A stretch of 64,000 nt of DNA from Sialis fuliginosa (GCA_961205875.1 OY540819.1:4528501-4592500); one strand, 5' to 3'; positions 43,931 through 58,295 are shown, numbered from the stretch's first letter. The notes: generated by a model from the sequence alone, not told the origin. Made by a program: numbers and translations.

Positions 43931-46900
43931 CTTGTATGTAGGAACTGACATGGTGTATATTGGTTCTCGCAGTGCATATAATATTAAATATAAACTTCAC
44001 TTTGTTTATGTGCTTTAGTGAAATTTATAGCTATGATGATTTACATTAACCACTGAATCGGTTTTTCTGTTTATTTTTATTTTTATCTTGTTTAACGGAA
44101 AAGTATTTCAAGGAAAACATTAGTTTACTTCGCAGATAATTTAAAAATTAAACCGTTTTGATAGTCAACAATTTTTTTAACAATAGAACAATCCGGAAAT
44201 TTTTGAAATACCTTTTTTTATTACTTAATTGCAAAGATTAGTCTAAAACTAATAATAGCATTGAACAAATTGTTTTTTATTGCTCAATTTTAAATAATTC
44301 AATATTAAAAGTCATAAAAATCAGCTCGTCATAATGTGACGTCATAATTCAGCTGTCAATGTTGTTTGTATACAAAGTTTCAACGCGTTAGTTATAAAAA
44401 CTATATAGAAGAATATTAAAAATAAGCCAAAATTCTCAAATGTTGGATTGTTGCCCTTAGAAAGCCGTAATTTCTCGAGTATATTATTATTGTACATATT
44501 GCAACTATATATTACATTTAATGTGTTCTTTAGTTTCTTTCTGGTACTGTCATAAATCTTTTTTCAGGAGTTTTGCAAGTTGAATTATTACAAGGTATGA
44601 AACAATATTTATAACTTATTATTTTATATGCGTTTTCGATGTATATCGTTTATCACTTGTATATTTAAACACTGACTGACATTTCAATACTAAATTATGA
44701 CGACACGCAATTGGAAGCGTTTGAAAAGTACCTTTTTTTAAATTTGATATTTTGGGGTCGGGATAAACTTTTGGTGAATTAAAAAAAATTCTACAATGTT
44801 TTTTTACCTCTAGATTACATTAAACAGGTTTTTAGGGGTTTTCATTTTTGACCGGATAACTGAATTATCTAATTTTCATAATTTGTTATCTTTGTTGAAA
44901 TGGTAGTTAAATACTGCGATTGATTCAACCGATAGTTATAGATTAAACTAATAGTTAATTGACATTTAGAAATGAATTGCTGGTAACTACAGTTTGGATA
45001 ACCACTCAAAAATTAATAAAAATTGCTATTTATTGTTTTGGCTTTTGAACATATAATAATTTTTAATTTTTATTCTTGAATAAAAAAATTAAAATCAAAC
45101 AATATTTAAAATTTAAGATACTTATTGTTAGTTTAAACGAAATTAGGGATACATATTGACCTATATTCAATATGTTTGGATTGAAAGAAAAATATGAATG
45201 TAAAAAATTGAATTTTTGTATATTAATAAAAAAATCGCACAAAACGAGAATGGCTTAAATTTTGACGAGAGGCTTATACAGTCTTGTGAAGTATTAAAAG
45301 TAATATTCAATTCAATTTCAATAACTGTATATTTTTCACAAAAACAAAACAGCCAGAAGGTTAAATACATAATAAAAATATAGATTATTCATACCATAGT
45401 TGAAATTCTTCAAATAAAAAGATCAAACATATTGGATTAAATGTGTTAAACCATGGTTCATTTATAGATCAAAGTATTTTTATTTGAGGTTTTGATAGTG
45501 ACTATATAATTACATTTACTGTAATTCATTTGAAAACAGCTCATATTACTCCATACATAATTTGACAAAAATTGTATACAGTTTTATAACAGGAATATAA
45601 AATATTGTTTGTTACCCATTTCAACTGCCATTAAGAAATCTCTCACCTTTAATGAACGTAGTGTATTGCTTTAAATAATAACATTCGTTTATGAGGTTAT
45701 TACAAACATTTTATTTCTGCAACTTTGAAGATATTGTCTACTTTATGATCATTCACTTGGTATATATAGGTATTCATAAATAAATTTCGTTTTAATTAAT
45801 AAGTATGCTTCAAAGACAAATTTTAATAGAATAAGATATGATATCGTTACATGAATAAGCAGAATATAAAAAGGCATTATAAAAATTGTACGGAAAATAA
45901 TTCACATTTTTTTCCTTATTTAATGGTCATCAATATGAAGCTAATTTTTTTTCAAAATTTTATACAGCCTAAAAATTTAATCAATGATTAATGATTACTT
46001 AAAATACATCAAAATTTGTTTATAAAAAAATATTTAACAATCAATTGTATTAAGTTTCAAAGAGACTGGAATTTTCTAAAATTTATTTATTATATGAAAA
46101 TATAGGTAACATCAAAGAATAACTGCAGTATTTTTTTCTCTGTAAAAATATTTTTCAAATTCCCAGTGATTGAAATATAATACAACGTTTTTGTGTTCAT
46201 TCTTTTTGAAATGTACGTAGGTGAATAATCGTACATATATAAAAAATTTAAGAAACTGTTTCGTCGTTTTATGAATTGACATTTAAAAATATGTAAGAGA
46301 AAATAGCATGGCATTTTTCTAAATGTTTCCTGCTTTTTATATGTATGGTATTTTATTTCCTTCAACTAACAATAAGTATATATGTATTAGGTATCCATTG
46401 GAAATACATAATACCTGTTTAAAAATTAAAAATAATAATATTCAGTAAATATTATACAATAAAAAAACATTAAAAATTATTAATAATAAATATTTTAAAG
46501 AAATTATTCCGGTAATGTAAAGAACTATTTTTCAAAATAATATTGACAATTTAAATGCTATCTATATTATATTTCTGTCAACGATTTCCTTGAAATATGC
46601 CCATTAAAATGAGTTAGCTCAGCATAAAAAAATCTTATTGCTTTTTAATATATATTTTTTATAATAAATATGTTTCATTTTAATAAATAACATGTAAAAA
46701 GTATATATAAACTGTATAACTATAATATTACTTTAGATTTCAATGTTAAAAACTTTTTCCGCAAAATAGCTAGGGCAAAGTACCGCAACCTCCTTGTTTA
46801 ACGAGCTCTGATTGGCTGATGGTGTAAACTGACAAGTCATAATTTTATGTACTAAAAACATATGGTGGTAACCATGGAAACAACTGAAACATGTTAAGGA

Positions 46901-47339
46901 TGAGAATACTAGGAGCAATGCGGTACACTGGAATTTATTTTGATCAGTCTGCGCTCGCCCATTAGTGTTATCACGCCAGTAATATTCTATCTCGCAATAA
47001 TACGTTCTTATACATTATGGAATAATTTGACTGATTTATTTATAAAAAAACGTCAGAAGAATACGATAACATATTTTTCATACGTAGTTTTATAAAATGT
47101 TAGTCCCTATCAAGCAAACAATACAGTGGAAATTACAATAAATTATTAAAATAAAACTTCAGACAACCGGAAGTAAGTTACACAGATATATACGTCGAAA
47201 ATATACCTTGAACAAGCATAAACTCTAACATAAAATAATCTCAAGGGACGACAAAAAGTTGTAGGGTCGGTTGAGGTTTTTATTTCAACATTTTGATGAG
47301 GCGTTTCGTATATTATATCATGAATCATGTAGAGACGCG
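43931..47339. other. AT-rich stretch without a supported gene
   Basis: A possible 27-nt micro-exon at 44568-44594 has a good acceptor (AATCTTTTTTCAG) and a donor (AAG|GTATGA), reading EFCKLNYYK, but may be chance. A less AT-rich piece at 46740-46990 has only a short minus-strand frame. No repeat boundaries were recognised. Confidence 0.35.
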
Positions 47340-47600
47340 CAGTCGAGCGGTTCCCAATTAGGTATGTATTTGCGGTTTCAGGGCCGCCGCACACAACGCG
47401 CGCTCCGGCGGAGGGAGGAGTACCCCGGTAGTAGTAGTAGCTATCGCGGTTTGCGGACCCCGGTAGTAGAGACGGTACGGGGGCTTCGCAACAGTAGTAA
47501 GCTATCGCGGTTTCTGGCGCGTCCGGTTCACGTACACACACCCGCTTTATGTGGGTGTGTGTGTGTGGGAAACGCAATGTGTGTGCTCGGAATTCGTGAG
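47340..47600. promoter_or_regulatory. CpG-rich island, possible promoter or 5' exon
   Basis: About 260 bases are strongly G+C- and CpG-rich (GCCGCCGCACACAACGCGCG and CTCCGGCGGAGGGAGGAG) inside very AT-rich DNA. Two short motifs are duplicated: CCCCGGTAGTAG at 47423 and 47458, GCTATCGCGGTTT at 47440 and 47501. A GT microsatellite (47549-47569) follows. Long frames on both strands (47271-47759 plus, 47146-47577 minus) exist because stops are rare in GC-rich DNA; they show no domain. A promoter or 5'-untranslated exon of a regulated gene is the likeliest role, direction unknown. Confidence 0.4.
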
Positions 47601-49004
47601 TGGACCGTTGAACGAATTTTCTTTGTGTATATGCAGTTAATAGATATATATATATGTGTTTATTTGTTTGTTTGTATGTGTTTGTTCGATTCTATTATAT
47701 TTTCTGAACTGAAAAAACACAAAACAGAGAAAAAATGTTCGTGCAAATATTTACTATGATTCCTTTTATTTTGTTTCATTTATTTGTTTCGGTGTTTACA
47801 GCGACTGAATATTTCGGCTTTTGACCTTTTGTTTTAATTGATTTTTGTGATTCTAGGTTATGCAGGTTCACATAATTTTAAATGTAGGTTAAGATATTTT
47901 TAAATATCAATCAAATAATATATACATCACTTAAAGTATTATATATATTACTTAAATTTATCAAATTATTATTATTATAATTTATGTATACATGATTCAT
48001 TTTCATGGAACAAAGATCATTTTAATAAAGTGTTAATTTAATTAACTATAACTAATGACGCATTTATAATGCAATTTCACACAATTTTGTAATTAGTTCA
48101 GTCAAAAAGTCGCAACTAATTTCAACGAAATGACATTTGATACAATTGTAGCATTTAACGAATTGGGCAGTTACTAAATTTATTTTTTGAACATATCAAA
48201 TTACTAAAAACTGTTCTCTTTTGATTTAGAATTATGAGTAACGTTTTACCACAAATTACACATGACAGTAGACATTTTCAGGGTTATTCAATTTAATTTA
48301 TTTGTAATTTTATTATATGCAGGAATATATTTTTTACTAAATTTTGGAGTATAAAGTTTAAGTTTAAATTTATTTTCTCGAGAAATCTGAAATATTGGAA
48401 GTAGAAACACGCTGTTAATGATTAACTCCCTTCTCCTATTACATGAGTTTGTTGATATGATTAATGAGGTAGGTACGTATCTATACGTTGTAGAAAAACA
48501 AATAAGTTTTGTGCTTCCCATTTTATGTTTACGTATATTTACAACATATTGATTCATTAATAGTAGTTTTGACTTCTGATCGATTTTGATTGAAGTAAAA
48601 GGGGGATAAAAAGTAAAGGACACGATAATTTTTCATTGTATGGAGGGGGGGAGGGGGCATGTGTTAATAATTAAATACGAATTACTTGTTATTGATCTTT
48701 TTATACGTATATATATAAAATGTACCTACTGTATACAAAATTTCATATATGAGATTTCAACGGCATTGCACATTTTGAGAGTTCCTGGATTACACACGAA
48801 CAATACTCAATGTCTTTGTGTCTGTCTATTGGCATGTGAATACTGTACATCCAAAATGGCGAGAGTTAAAAAATAAAATTACTAACTTGAGGAACACAAT
48901 AGCAAACACGTTTTAAATAATTCATGTTCTGGCCATTTTTTCGGTAAAACTAACCATTTTCAAGAATATCGTTTCTGTATAAAAATGAATACAAATATCT
49001 GCGA
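47601..49004. other. AT-rich stretch without recognisable gene
   Basis: A TA run follows the island (47645-47655). A G-run (GGAGGGGGGGAGGGGGC) lies at 48641-48658. Open frames here carry no supporting signal. Confidence 0.4.
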
Positions 49005-49400
49005 TGGGAGCCACGAGACTTTCTTATACGTAATACTGTGCACAGTGCACGTGCGATTCTAATTTTATTATAAAATTATTTCTAGCAAGCTAATAAAATT
49101 AATAGAACATAAATTATAGATAATAATATTCTCTACAAAATTTATCAAATGAAAATCAAATCAAAAATCGACATCCGTAAACATCCGTATCCGGTTGAAA
49201 GATCTTTTTAAAAAATATGAGGTTTTCTTCCTAGACAAAAATTAATCTTGAGTATAAAATTTCACCCTTCTAAGATTTGTCGCATACGAATTACAGCACT
49301 TACAGACATACCAACCGACCGACAGACACACAGACAGAATTGATTCAGGAAAGGTCAAAATGGATAATTCCATCAAAATCCGGATTTCGAAAAAAAAAAC
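49005..49400. repeat. dispersed repeat copy with ACAGACAGA tail
   Basis: Shares ordered blocks with 22320-22560 and with about 33085-33330: TTTCTTATACGTAATA, AATTAATAGAACATAAATTA, AAACATCCGTATCCGGTT, the CAGACACACAGACAGA run, AATTGATTCAGG and TCCATCAAAATC. The short frames at 49242-49538 and 49277-49468 belong to it. Confidence 0.75.
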
Positions 49401-52400
49401 GGCTTTACTATATTTACTTAAACTATATCTATATTTCATATTATAGGTACATAAGTATAAGAAAATAAAAAGTCTTGTGGTGGCCACGTTAATATATTTT
49501 TTAATGTAAAATGTACATTTTACTATTTGACAGTTCAATTACTCCTCCTAGAAGAAAGGGGGTTAATTTTCCATTGTTCCCTCTCCTGTTTCTCCGTCAC
49601 TGCTTAATACAACACTAATCACCATACAATGTTTTTCCAAACAGATTTCACAGATGTGTAGATCACCCAGTAAAGCATGTTTAATATTTCACAGCAAATC
49701 CATATAATTTACAAAGGGTAAGCAGATTTAATAAAACTATTATTAATGCTTGTAATGTTGCCACTTTAAACTACATTGTATACAACATGTGCAGAACTCA
49801 TGTTTATTAATCTACAAGTGTTTAATTAAATTTTCATTAACGTATTGCCCTATCGTAATGAAAGGGATATTTCTAACCACTAACCCTAATTATTAGTTAT
49901 TATATATTAATGTTATAATTAATATGTATAATAAGATCATTTATAAACTATACCGTATGTTGTTTTTAATTCAGGGAGATGAGCTTTTCATTTAGATTAA
50001 CTTAAAATTCCTTACCTTCAATAATGTTTCGTTGTTTCATGAATACAATATTTTTTTTGATTAGATAAAAACTTATTGACCAAAATACTTAAAAACGTTA
50101 TTATAGATATATAAAACGTATATATTACTGCCCAAAAAATTATTTTTTATTAAAAAGATGGGTTGTCTATGAAATATGTTGGTCTCTTCGAAAAGCTTGG
50201 CTATTTTAAATATATTATTTTATTAAATATAATAATTCTTCAATTTACGTTATTGGATGCAGATAATGGCATTGAATTATTTAAAATCTATTTATTATGT
50301 AATACTAATATTAGAACTTTGTAGCAATCGTATTATAATTTGTACCTAATAATTAATAATTAACAAAATTAAATTTTAAAATTATATTGATTATTTAATA
50401 GAGATTAAATAAAATAATTGTTTTAGTATGTTTATTTTATTTTACACTAGAAATTCTATGCGGTTTCGCCCATTTCATATCTATTCATTTATATTTGAAA
50501 ATATAAATTGTAAATTTTTCTTATTACAAACCTAATTATGTACCCTAAATTAATTCTTTAATCTGAGACTTTCTGAGAGTAAAATTTTCATCAAAATTGA
50601 TTCAATAGTTTTCTTACCATGTAGATATATCAGATAGACAAAAAAAAAAATTTAATGGTGACATTTGCACTAATTTTATGCATTCTTTTGTATTATAATA
50701 AAAATACACAGCTGAAGGTAAATATTGTGCACTGTATAAATTTATTATTATATGTATGTCATAATTCAATAACAAAAAGTACCTAATTAAGATATTTTTC
50801 ATATAAGAATGGATCATAGAATCATACAATATTACAGGATACAAAAGATAAAACTATACTTTCTTATACTGTATATTACATATAATATGGTCGCATAAAA
50901 ATATATAGGAACGTTGAATGTTTCAAAATAGACAAAGATTTTGGCAAAATGTACATTCATATATATATTTTCAGATGATTGTTTTCTCTATAACTGGTTC
51001 AGAGCTCCGCGCTATATTTCTATTCATAAGTGCAAGAGACCACGCGAGACCGTTTCGATTCATCGGCGTATGAAAATTTGATTTCTGTTTTATTAAGTCT
51101 GCTCACAATTTGTGTGTTAGTGTACTGACCAGAAACGGGCTGGGCGTTTTCAGAAAACTAGGAGTTTAATAACGATATGCACTTATATGAAATTTGTCCC
51201 CGGACGGTTTTTAAAGGTAGTTTAAGTAAGTACATGATATGTATTTTCTAATATATTATTTTTACAATATGTTTATTGGGTACTTGACTGTTTATAAAAT
51301 ACATATATGAGCTCGTTCTATACATTCTACAGTTTAAATTTAAACTTCATTTTTTAATATTTCTCTAATAACTTTAAAAATTACAAATACCTATATAGGT
51401 AAAACATTTTACATAAGTTATAGAATTTTATATTTCTTTTTATAAGATCTTGACCGTATCTATCAATAAAACAGCTATACTCAAATTAGTTAACATTTTG
51501 AAAATAATATCACAATATTGTTTTTTTTTTTTTTGTAAATTAATTCAGTTCGAGTAAGGAATACGGGATTCTTTACTTTCGATGGAATTTCATTTTGTAA
51601 TCAATACTATAATAGCATATATAATTAAAGTCAACATTTAAAATTTAAATTTCACAATTATGTAGACATATACCACTCTGGCCATAAAATTTTATGCGAA
51701 GTATAATATTAATGAATGTTGGCATGAAATTTTAATGAAAAATTGAAGACTAGCAATGTTACTATAATAGGTATGATACAAAAAATTGCCATTTTATTTT
51801 TATTTTTTATAAGTGAAGCAGAGCTGAATAAAAAATAAATAAAGTAAAATACCAGAAATGTTACTATATAATGGGTACATTTATGTAACAAATAATAGTT
51901 ATTTGGCTATTATTATTAATGATAAACAGGGTTGAATAAAAAAAAAAAATAATAATAAAGTAATCGTCTATCACCATAATTAATTTATGAATTTCAACAC
52001 ACCAAAGTGTGTTTAAAGGCCAGCTCGTGGGCCACTGATGAGTAGGTCTAGCCCACAATGAAAATTAAATTATTGTTAAGCTTCTACGCAAAATAATTTT
52101 TCAAAAAATCATTACACAAATGAATATTTATTATTGAAACAAAAAATATAGGGTCTTTTATATTCTACCTGACCCATAGATTTTTTATTCGATCAAGATG
52201 ATAGTTGTAAGAAACGAGTTAGGGAATTCAATTTTTTTTTAATTGAAATTTTTGCACTTTTTTTTCAAAAATCTAAATGTGGTAATTATTAACTGATTAG
52301 GTTTTTAAATTTTTATCCTTGTGGAGTTGTGAGTTCAGCTGCCACAATGCTGCATTTTTTATATTTGATTTAACTATTTTACTACTAAAAATACTCCAAA

Positions 52401-53060
52401 TCCCAGAAGTCAACTACGATATTAAAAAAATATAGCATTTAAAAAATATTTTTCTGAAGCAATAAATTTAACATATTTTATATAGATTTAGTCGCTTCAG
52501 CATTTGAAATAATTAAAATATTACGAGTTGATTTATTTCATACTTCAAAATATACACCTGCTAAATTAAAAATCTCACAATTAAAATTCACTCCGTTTAC
52601 AGTCGTAAAATATTAAAATTCCAAACGTCACTGCAAATAATAATACCCATACACATAAACATAATTGGGTCAATTGGTCAATAAAGGAACCGCAATTACA
52701 TAATTAAAATTGTAAAAAAATACTCGCGCGTTTTAATTCAGTCTTGACACATTACAGTGAAATAAAGAAAGAACTCGTTTGCATTTTATCTGGAAATGAT
52801 CAGGATGTGACCGAGTCTAACCGCTGGGAAACATAATAGCATAAACCAGTGGGGTTAAGTTTCGAAGCCCCTTAACAGGAATTTTATGCATTAAGGAATT
52901 CAGAGGCGTGCGAAGAATGTTCAACTCTTTTCGAACAGGTTTTTATATAATTTAAGTAGGATTTACTGGATGCCCTTCTCAACAAGAAAATTTTATTGGA
53001 TTATTATTTTACGTACAATCTATATTATAGTTTAGATATATTCAGATAGATTATTTAGTA
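49401..53060. other. AT-rich stretch with a decayed repeat and one exon-like spot
   Basis: 50450-50650 looks like a decayed member of the CCCGCG-head family (GCGGTTTCGCCC .. AAAATTGATTCAATAGTTTTC .. CAGATAGAC). At 51000-51240 a less AT-rich piece contains ATG at 51177 and a 13-codon frame (MHLYEICPRTVFK) running to a donor-like AAAG|GTAGTT. This could be a first exon but is weak. No supported gene. Confidence 0.35.
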
Positions 53061-54147
53061 CTAGCTGATACCCGCGGCTTCACTCATGTGGATTTTGAAA
53101 CTAATTACAAACTTGCATACGTGACATGGGGTGAAATATCTAATTTTTCCTTTATTTGTTTTTGTTGACTATACAAAATCGTAAATATCTCGGCTCCTAT
53201 GCAAGATAGGGGGTTGTTATTCCCCTTAAAACCCCCTTCACCGTAGTATTTTTCCCGCCGGATTGAATGAAACCCTCCATACGTGACAGAGGATGAAATA
53301 TTAAATAATTATTTATTTTTATTCATTACCTACACAAAATCGTACATATCTCGGAACTTAGTTAAAAATTACAGAAACCCAGCTCCATATCGACCCCCGC
53401 CTATATACTGAATTTTTTATTTTTATTGAAGACTTTTGCTCGAATTCACCTTTATAACTTAAGCAGCTATGCAGATAAACATACCAAAAACCCACCCTCG
53501 TCGCCCTCTTACGCTATTAGGGGTGAATATTATCTTTTCCAAATTTACCTTAATATCATAAACAGTTACGTAGATAAATAGATAAATATATCAAAATTAA
53601 AAAAAAATTACCCCCCCCCACCCGTCTTTTCTTAGGGGTTGAATTTTCGAAAATGTTATTTGTCTTGTAGATTATTTGTGTAAAGTTTAATTCGAGTGAA
53701 AAAAAAAATTCTCATACAAATTTTTCCACCCTCTTACAAATTTATAGGGGTTGAATTTTGGGAAATGCTGAAATACGTGTTTCATTGTTTGTATTGTAGG
53801 GTATTTAGTTTAAATTTCATGTAAATCCGATCAAAAAATATTTTTCCTATACAAACTTATCCACCCCTTGCACCCCCTTAAGAGTTTAATTTTGGAAAAT
53901 GCTGAAATACGTGTTTCATTGTTTGTATTGAAGAGCGTTTATTTTAAGTTTTAAGTAAATCTGACCAAAAAATATGTTTTCCCATACAAACTTTTACACC
54001 TTCTTTTACCCCCTTAGGGGTTGATTATCAAGTGGTTACGTCATAAAAGGAAGACACCCTTAAAATTTCATGTTTCTAGGCACAGGTGTTTCGGCTGGGC
54101 GATGATGAATCAGTCAGTCAGGACATGTTATTATATGTATATAGATT
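53061..54147 (+). repeat. interspersed repeat with TACCCGCGGCTTCACTC head
   Basis: Head CTAGCTGATACCCGCGGCTT, tail GGCTGGGCGATGATGAATCA then GTCAGTCAGGACATGTTATT and TATATAGATTATA. The body contains two near-identical tandem pieces (GAAATACGTGTTTCATTGTT at about 53769 and 53904, then CCATACAAACTT and CACCCCCTTA-type words). Typical of retroposon-like families known in Lepidoptera. No intact frame. Confidence 0.7.
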
Positions 54148-56910
54148 ATATAATACGTATAGAAGGGTAAATAATAACGTCTCCTATTTGGCGACATAGT
54201 AGGGAAGATACGCATGAAAAGGACAATGTCTGTTTCATCGAAACCTTCCAAACGAACAAATTCAAATTTAATTGTTGGTAACATTGAGCTCCACAGACTA
54301 CACCACAAAGATGGCATTTTCCTGTGTTATGTTTGTATTGAGTATTAACAATATAAGTTTTCGTCGTAAAAAAATAAAAAAAATATTGGTTTTTGAATAA
54401 GATTCCTAATGAGAGATATTACACTTATTGTATTTTTGATGTTTTGCGTAATATTGCATAAATTTGAGTCAAACATCAAAGATAAGTTAATTTTTAAATC
54501 TTATTTCTGTGCAGATAAAGTTTATCAAATAATTTTACGTTTATTTAAATAGCAATGTTGATTGGCTAAAATGTCTTAAATGCAATAAATAGGCGCATGT
54601 TAAAGGATCATGGAATTGCTTTTGCAATAAATGTAATTGAATTAACAATATTTTAGAGTTAAGTACTTTGTTAATAATACAAATGCTAGATTAAAAATGA
54701 ATAAAAATCTCAAAATATATCTAATTAAAATTTTGTTGAATTTGAATTAAATTATGTTTGATAGATGCCACTTATGTACACCCACTGTCCTTTTTAATGC
54801 GAATAATGTCATGAAACTGACAAAAATGACTTTTTAAAAAACATGTATTTTAATTATTTTCTATTATTTTTGTGTTAAAAAGAGATTATGTTTAAGAGAC
54901 TCAATTAATTAGAGATATAGGTTAAAAACAAAATTAATTGTACTACACACAACATATTTATATCGACAGTAGAAAACTAAAATCAAATAAATGACATATA
55001 TCAAATTCTACAGTAAGACAAGAAACGATTTTTGTCCAGGTTTTTATGAATTTTTTTCTTTATTCTTCTTATATTAAATTAAGTCACGTTTGATATATTT
55101 TGAGCTTTATTTAATGCAATAACGTTCATTGTGATATATTATAATGTCACTTATTGTAAGGGTTTTCATTCAATTTAGTCAAATATAAACGGCGTATTTT
55201 TCGTAGAGCTATGTCACTTATTTGGTTTCAACTTTTAACTCTCCGCCGTCGATTATTAACATTAATTAGTCATTATAATATACATTTAGCAATTATGCTA
55301 ATTATTTATCATTTAATAAACGATTAAATATACACGTAAATTTTTATGTAGCAATTAAGCTACTTACCACTATTGTTAATGAAATGGAGTTAGAACAAAA
55401 TCACTTTAATTTATCAACATTACATTAGTTCAAATATTTTTTATCATTTTTCTTAGTAGGTACCTAGTTTTCAAGAATGTAACTATTTCTTTAATCTTAA
55501 TACTCATATTAGACAACTTTTTTTTACAGTTTTTCATCCCATTATTTTATCTTTCCATTTTTATGAAAATGACATCAAATAGACAATATTTAAATTTTAG
55601 AAATCTTTTTTCGATTTTTGATCAGTACATTTATTTTTATTTCAAATCAAATAAAAATAATATTCCGTAAAAGTGGTATATTTCCGCACAATGTTTCAAT
55701 GGAACTATTAAATAAATATCAAAGTATATTTAATAAATCACTTACATATATGTCATAAAATACATCTGGCACAGGCAAGTAAAACGATAAAATTCAATTT
55801 CTGACTTTTATGGTGAAACCTGAAGTACTGTACTAAACTTAGAATTTACATTTGCTTTGAAATTTTATATCATTTCGATTGAGGATAAAAATATATCTTA
55901 AACGGACCCCAATTTTATGCTTGCTTTTATTTAATATCGATAAGTAAAATACTTAATGAAGAGTATTTTAATGCATTACGTAACTCATAAATATTCTTCT
56001 TCTACTCGTATGAATATACCTGATGTTCAAAGTTAAAAATATATATATTTACTTATAATTCATTTGGTACTCTTTCTCAAAAAAATATTCAATAAAAAAT
56101 ATTTTTCTCTCACATTTTCACTTGTTAAACATAATATAACTCGATGAATAGAGTTGCTTGAAGGTTTATAATATTTTTAAAAAATATGTAAATTTCATAT
56201 TTGGCACTACAAAATAAAAACTGTATCAAACTGGTAATAGTTATAGGTAATATGTATTGATTATTGATATAAAATCACTTTAAATTGAAATAATATAAAA
56301 GAAACATTAACACATTTAATGTGACATGTAAATCTATTTCGAACTGTCATGAAATGAAAAACAATAAATGTAAAGTATAAGTTTTTGTCAGTAGTTTTAT
56401 AGACCACTTGAAATAATGTTAAAATTATTCAAATATAATAGAACTTTGTAGACGACCTTCAGACAGTCTTAATAATTGGTGGAAACTTTTAACATAGGCT
56501 CTATTTATGTATTTATATAAACATCATTCACATTGTTATTTTCTGTTACCTATTGTTAGAAAATCACAGATTCTTTAGCTCATTTGAAATTATAATGCTC
56601 GATAAAAAAGCTCTCAAAAGTTTGCAATAGTTTTTATAATATTTGTACAATACAATGGAGAAAATATAAACATTAAATGAATAAATTATTAGTTTTTCAA
56701 GTATCTTGTATTTAACAAACCACACAGACAGATCGCGGGAACCGAGTGATCATTGGTAACTTTCTTATTACTAATCTATTAGTATTTTTTCACAGCTAAT
56801 TACGACGTCATAAAAAAACAATTAAATGTTGAATTGATAATTGATATTTTTTTACAGATCAACCTGTATATTAAAAGTGTATTATATCTCTATACAAATA
56901 TGTGAACATT
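54148..56910. other. AT-rich stretch without recognisable gene
   Basis: No exon-like patch with splice support, no repeat boundary and no RNA gene was recognised. Confidence 0.45.
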
Positions 56911-57361
56911 TCGCTTGGCGCAATCCTACAGACTCCATCTTTTTTTTAAATATAGCTTATACCATTAACTTCTATGCCCTAAGACCGTCGAGACCCCCTT
57001 GCCTTATTATTAGCAAATTAAAATTGATAAATTAACAAATAAGTTGAATAGTTAATATCTCAGCTTGACGCGATCCTACAGACTTCATTTTTTTTTAAAT
57101 ATAGCTTATACCATTAACTTTAAGATTATCAAATGCCCTAAGACCGTTGAGAACCCCATGCCTTATTATTTACAAATAAAAATTGATAAATTAACAAATT
57201 AAATCAATAGTTAATATCTCAACTTGGTGCGATCCTACAGACTTCAAATTGTTTTTAAATATAGTTTATACCATTAACTTTAGGACTATCAAATGCCCTA
57301 AGACCGTCGAGACCCCCTTCCCCTTTTTATTAACAAATTAAAATTGATAAATTAACAAATA
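56911..57361. repeat. three-copy minisatellite, unit about 150-160 bp
   Basis: Units start at 56911, 57061 and 57221. Each has a CTTGGCGCAATCCTACAGAC-like block, AAATATAGCTTATACCATTA, GCCCTAAGACCGTCGAGACC and AAAATTGATAAATTAACAAA. The first unit lacks a stretch (AAGATTATCAAAT) present in the other two. The frame at 56841-57035 runs through unit 1 and is not conserved in the others. Confidence 0.9.
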
Positions 57362-57814
57362 GAAGTCTTTCAAGAAATGGTAATTTAACAAACAAAATCA
57401 ACCAAAGTATTGGCTAACTAAATGCAATATAATAAGATCTTTTACTAGGTGAACAATAAAAAAAAAAAGAAATTCCGTATTGATTTAGCAATGATTGCAA
57501 TTTAATTTTGATCGAACACTTCTTATTTCTTACTAACAATAAATAAGTTTTTCCTTTCTTTTGTTTAGGTGAAAAAATGTTTATAAAAGAATACAGAAAC
57601 TTTTGACACCTATGGATGTATATCCTAAAATTAAATATAAACTCAAAAAGAAATAAAGCAAAATTTATCTACGGAACCCTAAAATAGTGCGCACTCAGAT
57701 ACTAGGGTTGCATGCCAAGAGTAGACTTTTGTCGATCTCTCTCGAAACTATTTAAAAAATCCTAGTAAAAATTCAGTCAAGACCGAGATTTTTCCCCCGT
57801 CTCGGTCACGTGTT
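57362..57814. other. AT-rich spacer
   Basis: Contains a short inverted repeat (GACCGAGA .. TCTCGGTC, 57781-57807) and a block GGAACCCTAAAATAGTGCGC recalling the GGAACCCTAAAA repeat debris upstream of K2 and K5. No gene. Confidence 0.4.
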
Positions 57815-57817
57815 TAA

Positions 57818-58292
57818 GGCGGCTATTACACTACCAAATAAATATGTCAAAGATCTTTGACAAAAATTTGATCATATTTCTTTGATAAAATACGAGTTTT
57901 TGTTTTATTACACTACATAAAATATTTGATAGTATTTTCTCAATATTATCTAGGGATATTTTCTTCTTTTTTGGTGCCTTTTGAATATCAGTGCGTGGAT
58001 GTTCGTCAATTGACGCGATCGAGGTTTGAATTTACAACCGTGTATTGTGGTTTTTATAATCAATAAGAAGATTGTCATATAATACTGGAATTTGTTGATA
58101 TTCATATATTAATAATTATGTAACTGTAACTGTCAGTGATAAATTGGTAGTCACCATTTTGTTTTTGACGTCAAAAAAGTTTGATCAAAAAGAGACTGTC
58201 ATTAACTATGATCATAGAAATATTATGAAGGTAAATATTATAAAAGTTGACTTATTACACTGTCATATTTCTTTGATAGTGAAATAGCCGTC
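57818..58292. mobile_element. PIF/Harbinger-like MITE (475 bp, TAA TSD)
   Basis: Ends GGCGGCTATTACACTACCAA and TTGATAGTGAAATAGCCGTC form imperfect inverted repeats of about 40 bp (ATATGTCAAAGA / TCTTTGAT.. inward). TAA flanks both sides (57815-57817 and 58293-58295), the 3-bp duplication typical of PIF/Harbinger. No transposase. Confidence 0.75.
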
Positions 58293-58295
58293 TAA

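Noticed and set aside
47146..47759. 143- and 162-codon frames on opposite strands across the CpG island
   Set aside because: Stops are rare in GC-rich DNA; neither shows a domain, splice support or sensible composition, and they overlap each other.
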